From assembly GCF_046250175.1 (NCBI RefSeq), contig NZ_CP176468.1: DNA of 64,000 nucleotides, one strand, 5' to 3'. Origin of the DNA: Psychromonas sp030397575. Its GTDB lineage: Bacteria; Pseudomonadota; Gammaproteobacteria; Enterobacterales; Psychromonadaceae. Both the position numbers and the translations under genes were made by a program. Below the pieces are notes generated by a model. That model was not told the origin of the DNA. It did no database searches and was given only the letters and a program-made list of their open reading frames with translations. Positions 44,806 through 54,176 of this stretch are shown here, one piece after another (positions within the stretch are counted from its first letter, which is position 1; every line of letters starts with the position of its first letter).

Positions 44806-45747
44806 GTGAGTCAAGATACCGAAAAACGTCTAAATAAATTTATCAGTGATTCGGGGTATTGTTCTCGACGTGAAGCCGACAAATTGATTGAACAAAACAG
44901 AGTTAAAATAAATGGTGTTGTGCCTGAGTTAGGCACTAAAGTGCAACCAGGTGACACTGTGGTTGTTGATGGGAAACGAATTAGCAAAATTGCTGATAAC
45001 AAATCAGATCGTGTTTACATCGCCTACAACAAACCAGTTGGTATTACTTGTACAACAGAGCGTAATGTTTACGGTAATATTATTGATGCTATCAAGCACA
45101 AAGAACGTATTTTCCCGATTGGGCGATTAGATAAACCATCTGAAGGGTTAATTTTTTTAACCAGTGATGGTGATATCGTTAATAAAATTTTACGTGCTGA
45201 AAATGCGCATGATAAAGAATACCGTGTGACTGTAGATCAACCGCTTAGTGAGCGTTTTGTTGATCGTATGCAGCGTGGTGTACCGATTCTGGATACTATT
45301 ACTAAGCCGTGTATTGTTAAAGTAGAAAGTCGTTTTGTGTTTACGATTATCCTAACACAAGGCTTAAACCGCCAAATTCGCCGTATGTGTGAATACTTGG
45401 GGTATGAAGTGACACGGTTACAACGTACTCGTATCATGAACGTAACATTAAAGAACCTAAAAGCGGGTCAATGGCGTAATCTGTCTGAACAAGAGATGAC
45501 TGAAATTAATACAGCAGTGGCAGGTTCATCTAAAACCGCTGTTAATACCGCGCAACCAAAACAACAATCAACCGATCAAGCCAATAGTGCTAAACTAGCA
45601 CGCCATAAACCAGTGGCAGATAATCGCGCTAAACGATTTGATAAATCGACTCCTAAAACTAAAAAAATATTTGTTAATAATGCTAAAAAAACACCTAGTG
45701 CAACCACAGCAAAAAATAAACCTACACTGTCGTTAAAAAGAAAATGA
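44806..45747 (+). CDS. rluF: 23S rRNA pseudouridine(2604) synthase RluF
   Basis: The product is 313 residues from the GTG at 44806 (MSQDTEKRLNKFI), preceded by GGGG; an in-frame TTG at 44794 would add four non-homologous residues. An N-terminal S4 RNA-binding domain (about 5-60; YCSRREADKLI) is followed by the RsuA-family catalytic domain with the Asp in FPIGRLDKPSEGLIF and GLNRQIRRM. The C-terminal 65 residues are a basic low-complexity tail rich in Lys, Ala and Thr, as in E. coli RluF. Its stop overlaps the thiL ATG (ATGA). Confidence 0.92.
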   Translation: MSQDTEKRLNKFISDSGYCSRREADKLIEQNRVKINGVVPELGTKVQPGDTVVVDGKRISKIADNKSDRVYIAYNKPVGITCTTERNVYGNIIDAIKHKERIFPIGRLDKPSEGLIFLTSDGDIVNKILRAENAHDKEYRVTVDQPLSERFVDRMQRGVPILDTITKPCIVKVESRFVFTIILTQGLNRQIRRMCEYLGYEVTRLQRTRIMNVTLKNLKAGQWRNLSEQEMTEINTAVAGSSKTAVNTAQPKQQSTDQANSAKLARHKPVADNRAKRFDKSTPKTKKIFVNNAKKTPSATTAKNKPTLSLKRK

Positions 45748-46787
45748 GCCAAGGCGAATTTGATATCATTCATAAATATTTCGATCGCCCTGCAGAATCA
45801 GAGCAAGGCGTTACGCTGGGTATTGGTGATGATTGTGCCATTTTAGATATTCCTGATGGCTATCAACTGGTTGTAACCACTGATAGTTTAGTATCTGGTG
45901 TTCATTTCTTTGAAGATGTTGACCCTTATCGCTTAGGATATAAAGCGTTAGCCGTTAATTTAAGTGATATAGCGGCAATGGGCGCTGAGGCTAAATGGGT
46001 TTCTTTAGCGATCACTTTGCCTTCTATTGATGAACATTGGCTCAGTCAATTTTGTCGTGGTTTTTTTGCCTTAGCTGACAAGTATAATGTGAGATTAATA
46101 GGGGGCGATACAACCAAAGGACCTTTGTCGATAACGGTTTCAGCTAAAGGTATTGTCAAAAGAGGGCAAGCCCTAAGACGTGATGGAGCTCGGCCAGGAG
46201 ATCTACTGTGCGTGAGTGGCGTATTAGGTGACGGCGGATTAGGCTTAGCGGTCAAATTATTCAGTGAAAGCTGCGATAAAATAAATAATAAACAAGTATT
46301 TATTGATGCTTTAGAGTTAACTGAGCCACGTTTAATACTTGCTAAACAACTAGCTAGTTATGCCTCGTCTTGTATTGATATTTCAGATGGTCTAAGCCAA
46401 GATTTAATTCATATATTGAACAAGTCACAGTGTCATGCACAGATTGAATTGGAAAACCTACCTTTCTCAGCAGCAATGAAACAACAGATACAACAAGGTC
46501 ATATAAGTCAATTACAAGCATGGCAGTTTGCGGTAAGTGGAGGTGATGATTATGAGCTGTTGTTCACTGTACCAGCTGAAAAAATGCCTGCATTTCAACA
46601 ATTAATTAGTACTCAGTTAGCAAATTCTGAACTAGTTTGTTATCAGATTGGTAAGATCACTGCCATACCAGCATCCACGCAAAAAGAGTCGATTGAATTC
46701 AGCGCTGATAGCAAACAAGCAATTACATTCACCCATTTACAACAGCCTATGGATTTAGATAAAGCTGGTTGGGATCATTTCAAATAA
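45744..46787 (+). CDS. thiL: Thiamine-monophosphate kinase
   Basis: This 347-residue PurM-like kinase phosphorylates thiamine monophosphate to the diphosphate, the active cofactor. It shows GIGDDCAILD near residue 28, TTDSLVSGVHF (about 48), GGDTTKGPLS (metal/ATP site) and SGGDDYELLFTVP. It overlaps rluF by four bases, and pgpA follows 12 bases later; thiL-pgpA is a conserved gammaproteobacterial pair. It is slightly longer than the E. coli enzyme (325). Confidence 0.95.
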   Translation: MSQGEFDIIHKYFDRPAESEQGVTLGIGDDCAILDIPDGYQLVVTTDSLVSGVHFFEDVDPYRLGYKALAVNLSDIAAMGAEAKWVSLAITLPSIDEHWLSQFCRGFFALADKYNVRLIGGDTTKGPLSITVSAKGIVKRGQALRRDGARPGDLLCVSGVLGDGGLGLAVKLFSESCDKINNKQVFIDALELTEPRLILAKQLASYASSCIDISDGLSQDLIHILNKSQCHAQIELENLPFSAAMKQQIQQGHISQLQAWQFAVSGGDDYELLFTVPAEKMPAFQQLISTQLANSELVCYQIGKITAIPASTQKESIEFSADSKQAITFTHLQQPMDLDKAGWDHFK

Positions 46788-46799
46788 GGTAAAAAGAAC

Positions 46800-47318
46800 A
46801 TGTTAAATCGTGATGATTTAAACGGCTTAAAATTAGCCAACCCTATGCACCTAGCTGCGATCGGCTTTGGCAGTGGGCTTGCGCCTAAAGCACCCGGTAC
46901 ATTTGGCACATTAGCAGCAGTACCATTATTTTACCTATTAGCAATGCTTAATATAGAGTCTTACATTGTTATACTTATTATCAGTAGCCTAGCCGGTTTC
47001 TGGTTCTGTGAAGTCACTAGCCGAGCAATGGGCGTGCATGATCATAAAGCGATTGTCTGGGATGAATTTGTCGGTTTTTGGATCACTATGACCCCTGTAA
47101 TATTGATGTATTCTGATATTGAGAGTACGTTGGATATTCCGTTCCTTTGGGTTTTCATTGGATTTATTTTATTTCGCTTTTTTGATGTGTTGAAGCCGTT
47201 TCCGATTAGCTGGTTAGACAAAAAGGTAGAAGGTGGTTTTGGTATCATGATAGATGATATTGTGGCTGGTGTATTTGCTGCGATAGGATTATGTTTAATC
47301 ATGTATTACTGGGGGTAA
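46800..47318 (+). CDS. pgpA: Phosphatidylglycerophosphatase A
   Basis: This 172-residue membrane phosphatase makes phosphatidylglycerol from its phosphate. It carries GSGLAPKAPGTFGTLAAVP near the N-terminus and the conserved KAIVWDEFVGFW with active-site Asp/Glu, followed by two or three hydrophobic helices. It follows thiL by 12 bases. Only two bases separate its stop from the next gene's chosen start, so it is probably coupled to the binding-protein gene. Confidence 0.94.
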   Translation: MLNRDDLNGLKLANPMHLAAIGFGSGLAPKAPGTFGTLAAVPLFYLLAMLNIESYIVILIISSLAGFWFCEVTSRAMGVHDHKAIVWDEFVGFWITMTPVILMYSDIESTLDIPFLWVFIGFILFRFFDVLKPFPISWLDKKVEGGFGIMIDDIVAGVFAAIGLCLIMYYWG

Positions 47319-47320
47319 AT

Positions 47321-48865
47321 ATGTTGTTACGTTGGATGTTAATGGTTTCAATGTTCTATTCAGTAGTTAGCTTGGCACAAAGCCAGAATGTGTTTAATCC
47401 ACAAGCCATTACAGTTGCTATTGATAAAACACCTGTATCATTTAACCCACTCGCTGATGATTCATTAATGACTCAGCAATTTAAACATCTCTTGTTTGAC
47501 CCTTTGTTCCGATGGGATGACCAACAACATATTCAGGGACGCTTAGTAGAAAGTTGGGAGCGAATTGATAAGACCACGGTACGTTTCTTTTTGCGGAAAA
47601 ATATCCATTTTCATACTGGTAATTTATTGACCTCTAAAGACGTTATTTGGTCTTTTGAACAAGCCAAAAAGCAATCAGATATTAGCTTTTTAAGTAAGTT
47701 AGAATGGGTGAAAGCGACTCAACAGTTTACTTTTGATATTCGCTCCAGCTTAACAGATATTGAATTATTAGATCACCTTACCAACTTATTTGTACTCGAT
47801 TCCACTTTCTATCAAAGTAATGCAAACCTTTTAGATACATCTCCTTCAATAATATTACCTCCTGTTAAAACACCACCAATGTCAGGCACTGGCCCATATC
47901 TTATCCAACAATATAACCCTATGCTGGGTATCGTGGTGGTGGCTAATCCGCATTATTGGGATGGGGAGCCTGAGACCAAGTATTTTCGTTTTATGAGAAT
48001 CAATAAACCACAATCGCGACTGTTTGCATTGTTAGCTGATGATGTACAAGTGAGCTATGGTGTGCCAAATAAAACCGCGGAAGATCTAGAAGAAAATACT
48101 ATTAAAAATTTGGTCAGGGTACCGTCCTCTAATGTTATTTTTTTAACTGTTAATGATAAATTATCGCCTATCTTAGAAAATGAAAAAGCACGAAAAGCGA
48201 TCCATTTAGCAATTAATCAGCAGGGCATGCTCAAGTATATATTAAAGGATAATGGCGAGGTTCATCCTTCCATTTTGTCATTAGCTGAAAATACTTTGGT
48301 AGATGGTAAAAATAGTGCAAGCAAAGAAATTATGCCCGAGTATGATTTGGATAAAGCGAAGTCTTTAATCAAAACCATGAATGTACCTAAACAAATGTCA
48401 CTGTTAGTGATGCTTGATGAAGTGGGTAATACGAAAAAGGTAGCCGAAGCATTAACAAAAATGTTGAAGCGAATCGGTATTACTGTAGTGACGCAAGAAA
48501 TTGATTCTGAAGATATATGGAAGAATACAAACCTATATTACGACTTCACTGTTTCAACCTGGGATACTCGTTTAATGAGTCAGGATAATATGTTTGAAAA
48601 TTTATTTTTAGACAGTGACTTAAGCGACTACTTACAAGACAAATTTAAGCAACAAGGTTTAAATAATAATTTTAAATCACAATCAGATTACTTCAAATCG
48701 TTACAACAAAATAATTGGATTATTCCACTATTTTACCAAGATAAAATTTGGGCGCAGAATAATAAATTCAACTTAAAGGAAATATTTTCGAGCAATGGTA
48801 TTCCATATTGGTCGCTTTTTAAAACTAAAAAACAGATAGAGATAACACCCAAACAAGAGCAGTAA
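47321..48865 (+). CDS. Family 5 extracellular solute-binding protein (peptide/nickel type)
   Basis: The product is 514 residues from the ATG at 47321, next to GGGGGTAAAT; the longer in-frame start at 47291 would lie inside pgpA. A signal peptide (MLLRWMLMVSMFYSVVSLAQ) leads into the DppA/OppA-like fold (LVESWERIDKTTVRFFLRK; HPHYWDGEP-like NPHYWDGEPE). The protein is shorter than typical OppA (about 540) and no permease or ATPase genes are nearby, so it is either an orphan receptor or works with a distant transporter. Possibly an accessory to pgpA's operon by position only. Confidence 0.85.
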   Translation: MLLRWMLMVSMFYSVVSLAQSQNVFNPQAITVAIDKTPVSFNPLADDSLMTQQFKHLLFDPLFRWDDQQHIQGRLVESWERIDKTTVRFFLRKNIHFHTGNLLTSKDVIWSFEQAKKQSDISFLSKLEWVKATQQFTFDIRSSLTDIELLDHLTNLFVLDSTFYQSNANLLDTSPSIILPPVKTPPMSGTGPYLIQQYNPMLGIVVVANPHYWDGEPETKYFRFMRINKPQSRLFALLADDVQVSYGVPNKTAEDLEENTIKNLVRVPSSNVIFLTVNDKLSPILENEKARKAIHLAINQQGMLKYILKDNGEVHPSILSLAENTLVDGKNSASKEIMPEYDLDKAKSLIKTMNVPKQMSLLVMLDEVGNTKKVAEALTKMLKRIGITVVTQEIDSEDIWKNTNLYYDFTVSTWDTRLMSQDNMFENLFLDSDLSDYLQDKFKQQGLNNNFKSQSDYFKSLQQNNWIIPLFYQDKIWAQNNKFNLKEIFSSNGIPYWSLFKTKKQIEITPKQEQ

Positions 48866-48885
48866 TAGCTACTCACAATAATACT

Positions 48886-48935
48886 CAAAAGCCACTCGGT
48901 TATTGTATTGTTTAAAATAGCTGAGCGGCTTTTTC
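48886..48935 (+). terminator. Terminator after the solute-binding protein gene
   Basis: AAAAGCCACTC and GAGCGGCTTTTT pair with one mismatch around a long AT-rich loop and end in T's. It is convergent with the dxs terminator. Confidence 0.6.
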
Positions 48936-49075
48936 TTGAGTCCACTCTAGAGTCTTACATTAAAAATTTAACCGATTAAAAACAACTATCAAGTTATCCG
49001 AATATATAATGACTTGATTGTTATCTGCTTAGGTTATTGATAAATAATGTAATTATTATTGAATATGTTAGATAT

Positions 49076-49100
49076 AAAAAAAGCAGGGAATACCTGCTTT
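49076..49100 (-). terminator. dxs operon terminator
   Basis: On the minus strand AAGCAGG-TATT-CCTGCTT runs into seven T's, 23 bases after the dxs stop. Confidence 0.85.
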
Positions 49101-49122
49101 ATCTCTAGAAGATAGTGCGTTT

Positions 49123-50985
49123 CTAGGTATTAAAAAATGCGTTAATTTGTGCCTCTATGCCTTTACTATCTAATTGCAACATCTCATAAATCTCAGGCTG
49201 CGTACCTTGCTCGACAAAGGTATCAGGCAATCCTAGGTTTAATAGATGGCCTGTGAATTTTTGCGATAGTAAAAATTCATTTACAGCAGACCCAGCACCG
49301 CCAGCGATACTATTTTCTTCAATGGTGACAATTTGCGAATGACTCTGAGCTAATTCGTTTAATAAAGCTTTATCTAATGGTTTCACAAAACGCATATCAA
49401 CTAAAGTTGCATTTAATTTTTCTGCCACAGGAGTTGCCGCTTGCAGGAAGGTACCAAAGCAGAGAATAGCTAAAGATTCTCCCTGTCTAATCAGGTTCGC
49501 TTTACCTATTTCTAAAGCTGTCATCTGCTGTTCAACGTCAATGCCTGTACCACTTCCACGTGGGTAACGCACTGCCGCAGGTGTATTAAGTAAGTGACCT
49601 GTGTAAAGCATATTACGGCATTCTTGCTCATCTGAAGGTGTCATCACTGTCATGTTAGGGACACAACGTAAGAAGCTTAAATCGTAAGCTCCTTGGTGTG
49701 TTGGACCATCAGCCCCAACAATGCCCGCTCTATCAATGGCAAATAAAACACCTAGGTTTTGAATCGCCACATCATGGATCAGTTGATCATATCCACGTTG
49801 CAAAAAGCTAGAATAGATAGCAACAATAGGATTTAATTCCGCAATCGCCATACCTGCAGCAAGGGTCACTGCATGTTGTTCAGCAATTGCAACATCATAA
49901 TATTTATCAGGGTGACGTTTAGAAAATTCAACCATACCTGAGCCTTCACGCATTGCAGGAGTAATCGCGGTTAATTTCGGATCACTATCTGCCATATCGT
50001 TTAACCATTGCCCAAATATTTTTGAAAAGGTTGGTGCGCATGGTTTTGGTGTTGGTAAAGCTTGGTCTGGTGTAAATTTAGGAACCGCATGATAAGTAAT
50101 TGGATCTAACTCGGCTTGTTTATAACCTTTGCCTTTTTTACTCATAATATGCAGGAATTGCGGGCCAGGGTGATTACGCATATTGCGTAATGTATCCACT
50201 AAATCTATTACATTGTGGCCATCCATTGGACCAATATAATTGAAACCAAACTCTTCAAAAATAGTACCCGGTGAAACCATACCTTTTAGATGTTCTTCGG
50301 TTTTCTTCGCTAATTCTTTGATTGGTGGAATGTTAGACAGTACTTTTTTACTGCCTTCACGAAATTGAGTGTATAAATCACCAGAGAGTATTTTTGCTAA
50401 GTGGTTATTTAATGCGCCAACGTTTTCAGAAATAGACATTTCATTGTCATTAAGTACAACTAACATGTCGTTGTTTAGGGAACCTGCGTGGTTAAGTGCC
50501 TCAAAAGCCATACCTGCAGTAATTGCACCATCACCTATTACCGCAACGACTTTACGACCTTTTTGCTCTTTTTCAGCGGCAATGGCTAAACCTAACGCTG
50601 CACCAATTGAAGTTGAGGAATGGCCTACACTAAGTACATCGTATTCACTCTCTTCGCGCCACGGGAAAGGGTGTAAACCTTTAAACTGTCTAATGCTTTC
50701 CATTTGGTCACGACGACCTGTTAAAATTTTATGCGGGTAAGCTTGATGACCAACATCCCAAATAAGATGATCGAAAGGGGTGTGGTAGACATAATGTAAA
50801 GCAACCGTTAATTCCACTACACCTAAACCTGACGCAAGATGGCCACTACTTTGGCTTACGCTTTTTAATAAAAATTGACGTAACTCTTCGCACAAGGCTG
50901 GGAGCTGCCTTTTTTTTAATAAGCGCAGATCTTCTGGATAGTTAATCTTTGCAAGTAACGGGTAATTTCTTAAATCCAATGGCAT
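49123..50985 (-). CDS. dxs: 1-deoxy-D-xylulose-5-phosphate synthase
   Basis: This 620-residue thiamine diphosphate enzyme condenses pyruvate and glyceraldehyde 3-phosphate, the first step of the MEP isoprenoid pathway. The TPP motif starts at GDGAITAGMAFEALNHAG, the His of the active site lies in VGHQAYPHKILTGR, and the transketolase C-terminal domain follows (about 490-620). It is the last gene of xseB-ispA-dxs, starting 2 bases after ispA, an order seen in many gammaproteobacteria. Length equals E. coli Dxs (620). Confidence 0.97.
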   Translation of the reverse strand: MPLDLRNYPLLAKINYPEDLRLLKKRQLPALCEELRQFLLKSVSQSSGHLASGLGVVELTVALHYVYHTPFDHLIWDVGHQAYPHKILTGRRDQMESIRQFKGLHPFPWREESEYDVLSVGHSSTSIGAALGLAIAAEKEQKGRKVVAVIGDGAITAGMAFEALNHAGSLNNDMLVVLNDNEMSISENVGALNNHLAKILSGDLYTQFREGSKKVLSNIPPIKELAKKTEEHLKGMVSPGTIFEEFGFNYIGPMDGHNVIDLVDTLRNMRNHPGPQFLHIMSKKGKGYKQAELDPITYHAVPKFTPDQALPTPKPCAPTFSKIFGQWLNDMADSDPKLTAITPAMREGSGMVEFSKRHPDKYYDVAIAEQHAVTLAAGMAIAELNPIVAIYSSFLQRGYDQLIHDVAIQNLGVLFAIDRAGIVGADGPTHQGAYDLSFLRCVPNMTVMTPSDEQECRNMLYTGHLLNTPAAVRYPRGSGTGIDVEQQMTALEIGKANLIRQGESLAILCFGTFLQAATPVAEKLNATLVDMRFVKPLDKALLNELAQSHSQIVTIEENSIAGGAGSAVNEFLLSQKFTGHLLNLGLPDTFVEQGTQPEIYEMLQLDSKGIEAQINAFFNT

Positions 50986-50987
50986 AT

Positions 50988-51878
50988 TTATTTGTCACGT
51001 TTAATTATGTAATGAGAAAATAACTCAAGTAACTGAGTATTATAAGGCAATTGCGATAAAGCATGAAGCGCTTCTTGATATAAGTCTTGTGCTTTTTGTT
51101 GTGCACCTTCTAAACCAAGCAATGCTGGGTAAGTTGACTTATTCAATGCTTGGTCAGACCCCTGAGGTTTACCTAAAGTTGCAGTATCACTAGTAATATC
51201 TAAAATATCGTCCTGTACTTGAAAAGCCAGACCAATAGCACGAGCAAAACGCGTTAATAAATCAAACTCAGAGGGTTTAATATCCACCTTAGTTAGTGCG
51301 CCCATTTGTACTGCTGCTAAAATCAATGCGCCAGTTTTTGCATTGTGGATTGACTCTAATTGCGGTAGCGAAATTGTACTATTTTCTGCCGCAATATCTA
51401 ATACTTGACCCGCACACATGCCTTTTTCACCAGATGCACGTGCCAAAGTATTAATCATCTTTAATTGTGCTTGCGCTGTTACGCCTGTAATTTCTGTCGA
51501 TAAAATATCAAAGGCGATCGTTTGTAATGCATCGCCCGCAAGAATGGCCATCGCTTCATCGTATTTGATATGACAAGTTGGGTTGCCACGTCGTAAGGCA
51601 TCATCATCCATTGCTGGTAAATCATCGTGAATTAATGAATAAGCATGAATACATTCAATGGAAGAGGCGATTGGATCTAACGTTTCAAGCTTGCTACCGA
51701 GCATACTCCCGACGGCATAAACTAAGAAAGGACGAACACGTTTGCCACCCAATAATGCGCCATAAGACATCGCTTCATTTAATTCAGGTGAAGTGATATG
51801 CGCATGGTTAATATGTTGTTCAAGTTGTGCATTTACACGATCTTGAAATTGCTTCATGGTAGAAGTTAGTTGTGTCAT
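50988..51878 (-). CDS. ispA: Farnesyl diphosphate synthase
   Basis: This 296-residue trans-prenyltransferase makes farnesyl diphosphate. Both aspartate-rich motifs are visible: first IHDDLPAMDDDALRRG (about residue 82), second QVQDDILD (about 221). The MEP-pathway gene dxs follows immediately, so substrate supply and use are co-expressed. Length equals E. coli IspA (299). Confidence 0.96.
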   Translation of the reverse strand: MTQLTSTMKQFQDRVNAQLEQHINHAHITSPELNEAMSYGALLGGKRVRPFLVYAVGSMLGSKLETLDPIASSIECIHAYSLIHDDLPAMDDDALRRGNPTCHIKYDEAMAILAGDALQTIAFDILSTEITGVTAQAQLKMINTLARASGEKGMCAGQVLDIAAENSTISLPQLESIHNAKTGALILAAVQMGALTKVDIKPSEFDLLTRFARAIGLAFQVQDDILDITSDTATLGKPQGSDQALNKSTYPALLGLEGAQQKAQDLYQEALHALSQLPYNTQLLELFSHYIIKRDK

Positions 51879-51914
51879 GTAGGCTACTTAGTATGAGAAA
51901 AGTAAAGCAAAAAG

Positions 51915-52148
51915 TTATTCTTCAAATGGTTGTAAAGGTGCTTGCACATCATTTTGCATTAAGATGCTAACTTGTTGTTGTGCATGCTGAAGTTTTTGGT
52001 TATTACTGCGAGATAATGCAATACCACGTTCAAATTGTTTTAACGCATCTTCAAGGGGCAAGTCACCCGCCTCTAAATGTAAAACAATTTGTTCAAGTTC
52101 TGTAATTGCTTCTTCATACTGCATATTTTCAGGTTTTTTTAAGGCCAT
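51915..52148 (-). CDS. xseB: Exodeoxyribonuclease VII small subunit
   Basis: This 77-residue protein has the XseB core YEEAITELEQIVLHLEAGDL and LEDALKQFERGIAL, an antiparallel coiled-coil that stacks on XseA for single-strand DNA degradation. AAGGGAT is the ribosome site. It opens the xseB-ispA-dxs operon, as in E. coli, and is divergent from pomA with a 216-base spacer that must hold both promoters. Confidence 0.95.
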   Translation of the reverse strand: MALKKPENMQYEEAITELEQIVLHLEAGDLPLEDALKQFERGIALSRSNNQKLQHAQQQVSILMQNDVQAPLQPFEE

Positions 52149-52364
52149 GGGGGATCCCTTTTCTATATTTTCTGCAAGGTTACCGTGACTGTTAAGGATG
52201 TCAAACTAAGGCATACAAATAATTGCTAAAAAGTGAACTTGTAGCCTGTTTAACGTCTTGATCATAATCTTGCTTAAATAACAATATTTGGACTACAAAC
52301 TAACTATAAATAGCTATACTATCTATTAAATGATGGATAACTAATAACTTAAAAGGATTAATCT

Positions 52365-53138
52365 GTGGATTTAGCAACACTCGTTGGGATTATAGGTGCC
52401 TTTGGCTTTGTTGTCATGGCAATGCTGTTAGGTGGCACAATTGACATGTTTATTGATGTTACCTCTATTCTAATTGTATTTGGCGGTACTGCATTTGTTG
52501 TGATGATGAAATACAACATTGGGCAATTTTTTGGTGCTGTGAAAATAGCCATGAAAGCTTTCATGTTTAAAACTGACTCACCAGAAGAGTTAATTATCAA
52601 AACCGTTGAGATGGCTGATGCTGCACGTAAAGGTGGTTTTTTAGCATTAGAAGAAGCTGAAATAACCAACCCTTTTATGCAAAAGGGAGTGGATATGCTG
52701 GTAGATGGTCACGACGCAGATGTCGTTCGTCAAACGTTACAAAATGATATTAGATTAACTGCTGAGCGTCATGAAGTGGGTGCCGATATATTTAAAAACT
52801 TCGGTGATGTTGCGCCTGCTATGGGCATGATTGGTACCTTGATTGGTTTGGTGGCTATGTTATCCAACATGGATGATCCTAAATCGATTGGCCCAGCAAT
52901 GGCGGTTGCACTATTAACCACATTATATGGCGCGGTGGTAGCAAATATGGTGGCCTTGCCAATCGCCGATAAACTTAAATTAAGAGCGGCAGAAGAAAAA
53001 TTAAATCGCAGCCTTATTTTAGATGGCGTGTTAGGTATTCAAGATGGACAAAACCCACGTGTAATCGAAGGTGTATTACGTAACTATTTACCTGAATCTA
53101 AACGTAGTAGCGGCGATGCAGACGCTGGGGGTGAGTAA
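52365..53138 (+). CDS. pomA: Flagellar motor stator protein PomA
   Basis: This 257-residue MotA/PomA family protein starts at GTG 52365, with AAAAGGATT upstream. It has four transmembrane segments (about 4-22, 30-48, 150-170, 180-200) and the cytoplasmic loop with charged residues that touch FliG (between about 60 and 145). It forms the ion channel and force generator with PomB, whose ATG overlaps its stop by one base. The sodium-type name is inferred from the short gene pair and resemblance to Vibrio PomAB. No other flagellar genes are in the window. Confidence 0.92.
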   Translation: MDLATLVGIIGAFGFVVMAMLLGGTIDMFIDVTSILIVFGGTAFVVMMKYNIGQFFGAVKIAMKAFMFKTDSPEELIIKTVEMADAARKGGFLALEEAEITNPFMQKGVDMLVDGHDADVVRQTLQNDIRLTAERHEVGADIFKNFGDVAPAMGMIGTLIGLVAMLSNMDDPKSIGPAMAVALLTTLYGAVVANMVALPIADKLKLRAAEEKLNRSLILDGVLGIQDGQNPRVIEGVLRNYLPESKRSSGDADAGGE

Positions 53139-54106
53139 TGGAAGAAGAATGTAAATGTCCACCCGAGGGGTTACCCGCTTGGATGGGTACCTTTGCTGAC
53201 TTAATGTCATTATTGATGTGTTTCTTTGTATTATTACTTTCATTTTCGGAAATGGATGTTTTAAAGTTTAAACAGATTGCGGGGTCAATGTCTTTTGCTT
53301 TTGGTGTACAAAATCAATTAGAAGTTAAAGATATTCCAAAAGGAACGTCTGTTATTGCGCAGGAGTTTAGACCTGGTAGACCTGATCCAACCCCGATTGA
53401 AGTGATCATGCAACGAACAACAGAAATAACTAGTACCACTTTAGACTTTGAGGATGGGGATAGCGAACGATCTGGTGCACAACAAAATGTACCTATCCGT
53501 GAAACGGCGATAGAAGTAAATGAAAAAACTAAAGAGGTGTTATCAGCTGAAGCGGCTGAGTCAACAGCCGATCCATCTGAGCAGCAATTGGAATTAACAG
53601 AAGAAGCATCAACACCTAGTTCTGCTCAGCAGCAAGCATTGGCGAAACAGGTAGCAGAAGATTTACGTGAAGAGATTGAAGATGGTGCGATTGAAATTGA
53701 AGCTCTAGGGCAACAGTTGATTATTCGTGTAAGAGAGAAGGGAGCTTTTCCAGCAGGTTCTGCTTTCTTACAACCTCGTTTTAGGCCTGTTATTACTAAA
53801 ATAGCAAATATTTTAGTCGATATTCCTGGTGTTGTTACCGTTGCTGGTCATACGGATAATGAACCCATTCAGTCAGAATTATATCGTTCTAATTTAGATC
53901 TCTCTGCGCAACGTGCTGTTTCAGTAGCACAGGAGATGTTAAAAGTAGCCGGTATTCGTGCCAAGAAGATGCTAGTGGTCGGTTATGCAAATAGTAAACC
54001 GCTTGTTGAAGGTAATAGCACTGAAGCACAAAATAGAAACCGCCGTGTTGAAATTATGATTATGCAAGGTGAAGCCAGTGAATCAGATGAGATTTCGGTA
54101 GAATAG
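53138..54106 (+). CDS. pomB: Flagellar motor stator protein PomB
   Basis: This 322-residue stator subunit has a cytoplasmic N-terminus with CKCPP, a single transmembrane helix (about 18-38) carrying the essential ion-binding Asp21 (TFADLMSLLMCFFVLLLSF), a long acidic Gln/Glu-rich linker (about 90-170) and an OmpA-like peptidoglycan-binding domain (about 205-310; VAGHTDNEPI, RAVSVAQEML). It anchors PomA to the wall. Unlike E. coli MotB, the linker is glutamate-rich. Confidence 0.93.
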   Translation: MEEECKCPPEGLPAWMGTFADLMSLLMCFFVLLLSFSEMDVLKFKQIAGSMSFAFGVQNQLEVKDIPKGTSVIAQEFRPGRPDPTPIEVIMQRTTEITSTTLDFEDGDSERSGAQQNVPIRETAIEVNEKTKEVLSAEAAESTADPSEQQLELTEEASTPSSAQQQALAKQVAEDLREEIEDGAIEIEALGQQLIIRVREKGAFPAGSAFLQPRFRPVITKIANILVDIPGVVTVAGHTDNEPIQSELYRSNLDLSAQRAVSVAQEMLKVAGIRAKKMLVVGYANSKPLVEGNSTEAQNRNRRVEIMIMQGEASESDEISVE

Positions 54107-54130
54107 TGAACCATCAGGTATGTGCTAAAT

Positions 54131-54157
54131 AAGTAGATGAGAAACTCTCATCTACTT
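54131..54157. terminator. Hairpin between pomB and ampG
   Basis: A 12-bp perfect stem (AAGTAGATGAGA, 54131-54142, with 54146-54157) with a 3-base loop lies between convergent genes. No strong T-run follows on the + strand. Confidence 0.6.
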
Positions 54158-54176
54158 ACACATCTTATGTAAAAAT

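Noticed and set aside
45576..45773. A minus-strand hydrophobic frame over the rluF tail
   Set aside because: It is antisense to the Lys/Ala-rich low-complexity tail of rluF; codon complementarity explains its Leu/Val/Ala content.
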